Positions 26,872 to 28,049 of a stretch of DNA of 28,049 bases are shown in pieces. The notes beneath the pieces are model-generated. The model was not told the DNA's origin. It worked only from the letters and a program-made list of their open reading frames with translations, and ran no database searches. Made by a program: the position numbers and the translations under genes. The stretch is taken from the NCBI GenBank assembly GCA_002437585.1, contig DJQM01000041.1:24011-52059 (forward strand), written 5' to 3'. This stretch comes from Clostridiales bacterium UBA6386 (lineage in GTDB: Bacteria; Bacillota; Clostridia; Oscillospirales; Oscillospiraceae). Positions within the stretch are counted from its first letter, which is position 1, and each line of letters starts with the position of its first letter.

Positions 26872-28049
26872 ATGCTAGACATCAAGCGTATCAAGGAAAA
26901 TCCCGATGCCGTGAAGGCCGGCCTGAAGGCGAAGGAAGTGGACTGCGATGCCACCATCGACCGGATCCTGGAGCTGGACGTGGAAATCCGGGGTCTGAAG
27001 ACAGCCACTGAGACGGCCACCGCCCAGAAGAACAAGCTGGCCAAGGAAAACGGCAAGCTCTTCGGCCAGAAGAAGGGCATGGAGAAGAAGGGCGAGGACA
27101 CCGCCGCTCTGGATGCCGCCATTGAGGCCAACAAGGCCCAGGCCATCCGTCTGGACAAGGAAATCGCCGACGACGCGGAGAAGCTGAAGACCCTGAACGC
27201 CGAGTACCGCACCGCCATGCTGAGTCTGCCCAACCTGCCCGACCCCGACCTGCTCCCCGGCGGCAAGGAGAACAACCAGCCCCTGCGCTATATCGGCGAA
27301 AAGCACTCCTTTGATTTCACCCCCAAGCACCACGTTGACCTGTGCCAGGATCTGGGCCTGATCGACTATGAGCGGGGCGTGAAGCTGGCCGGCTCCGGCA
27401 ACTGGATGTACACCGGCATGGGCGCCCGGCTGGAGTGGGCACTGCTCAACTACTTCATCGACACCCACATTGCCGACGGCTACGAGTTCATCCTGCCGCC
27501 CCACATGCTGGAGTACGCCTGCGGCGAGACCGCCGGTCAGTTCCCCAAGTTTGCCGACGAGGTCTACAAGATCGCCAACCCCACCGACGACCGGCTGCAC
27601 TACATGCTGCCCACCGCCGAGGCCGCCTTGTGCTCCATCTACCGGGACGAGATTCTGAATGAATCCGATCTGCCCCGGAAGCTCTTCGCCTACACCCCCT
27701 GCTTCCGCCGGGAGGCCGGTTCCCACCGGGCAGACGAGCGGGGCATGGTGCGGGGACATCAGTTCAACAAGGTGGAGATGTTCCAGTTCACCCGGCCTGA
27801 GGATTCCGACGCGGCCTTTGACGAGCTGGTCACAAAGGCCGAGAGGCTTGTGGCGGGACTGGGTCTGCACTTCCGCACCGTGAAGCTGGCCGCCGGGGAC
27901 TGCTCCGCCTCCATGGCCAGAACCTACGACATTGAAATTCTGATCCCCTCCATGGACGGCTACAAGGAGGTTTCCTCCGTGTCCAACGCCCGGGACTACC
28001 AGGCTCGCCGGGGCAACATCCGCTTCCGCCGGGAGGCCACCGGCAAGCC
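26872..28049 (+). CDS. serS: Seryl-tRNA synthetase (5' part, runs off the window)
   Basis: The first 392 residues are seen of a class II synthetase that charges tRNA-Ser. The N-terminal antiparallel coiled-coil arm that grips tRNA covers about residues 30-110. The catalytic core shows motif 1 (around GARLEWALLNYF), LPTAEAA, and motif 2 (FRREAGSHRADERGMVRGHQF). Motif 3 lies beyond the window edge. ATG 26872 follows AGAGAGG. There is no room for a T-box leader in the 38 bases after parB, so it is probably read through from the parAB unit. Confidence 0.95.
   Translation, partial: MLDIKRIKENPDAVKAGLKAKEVDCDATIDRILELDVEIRGLKTATETATAQKNKLAKENGKLFGQKKGMEKKGEDTAALDAAIEANKAQAIRLDKEIADDAEKLKTLNAEYRTAMLSLPNLPDPDLLPGGKENNQPLRYIGEKHSFDFTPKHHVDLCQDLGLIDYERGVKLAGSGNWMYTGMGARLEWALLNYFIDTHIADGYEFILPPHMLEYACGETAGQFPKFADEVYKIANPTDDRLHYMLPTAEAALCSIYRDEILNESDLPRKLFAYTPCFRREAGSHRADERGMVRGHQFNKVEMFQFTRPEDSDAAFDELVTKAERLVAGLGLHFRTVKLAAGDCSASMARTYDIEILIPSMDGYKEVSSVSNARDYQARRGNIRFRREATGK

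Overview
The window looks like chromosomal DNA of a high-GC, spore-forming member of the Clostridia, most like the gut Oscillospiraceae/Ruminococcaceae. Evidence for this is a SpoIIP homologue, a Soj/Spo0J-type ParA-ParB pair with a perfect parS site, RqcH and Mini-RNase III, Gram-positive ribosome-binding sites and promoters, and an HtrA protease next to a two-component system. tadA, parAB and serS are often near the replication origin in Firmicutes, so this may be origin-proximal sequence. That is inference.

Layout. 1-360: composite intergenic repeats. 361-2033: a split chromate-type transporter pair and a cysteine-rich DUF2284 protein. 2148-2484: a small toxin-like peptide facing a strong antisense promoter (locus L1). 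2550-5994: an operon resembling Bacillus subtilis ydjI-ydjG-ydjH (SPFH protein, zinc-ribbon membrane protein, TPM-domain protein), ending in a micro-ORF and a terminator. 5998-8633 (minus): an ECF-type/Gx transporter, mrnC and rqcH. 8707-11148: two convergent C39-family exported proteins, the first behind a long structured leader. 11369-13425 (minus): a NUDIX hydrolase, a lipid kinase, and a three-gene cassette of zinc ribbon, unknown protein and sigma-region-4-like protein. 13586-15290: tadA, a structured element and spoIIP. 15481-17119: a dicarboxylate/amino-acid symporter and a two-TM protein. 17136-18136 and beyond: an acyl-ACP thioesterase, then a second composite repeat region. 18576-22674 (minus): response regulator, DUF2007-like gene, histidine kinase and HtrA, with a second small toxin-like locus (L2, 21677-21974) inserted among them. 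22854-24634: uppP and an aldose epimerase. 24768-28049: zinc-ribbon membrane protein, parS, parA, parB and the 5' part of serS.

Functionally the window is dominated by envelope and stress genes: the Ydj-like membrane-stress operon, UppP, the two-component system with HtrA, SpoIIP and the C39/SleB-like protein. There is also RNA and ribosome quality control (RqcH, MrnC, TadA, SerRS) and chromosome segregation.

The most interesting material is in the short intergenic spaces. L1 and L2 share one design: convergent promoters, inverted repeats at both RNA 5' ends, a strong ribosome-binding site, and a homologous hairpin straddling the toxin stop codon. Their peptides are unrelated (one transmembrane, one beta-amphipathic). 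They look like type I toxin-antitoxin modules with an exchangeable toxin. Other points are a three-way-junction leader that hides the start site of the C39/SleB-like gene, a palindromic structured element between tadA and spoIIP, and three mosaic copies of an intergenic repeat.
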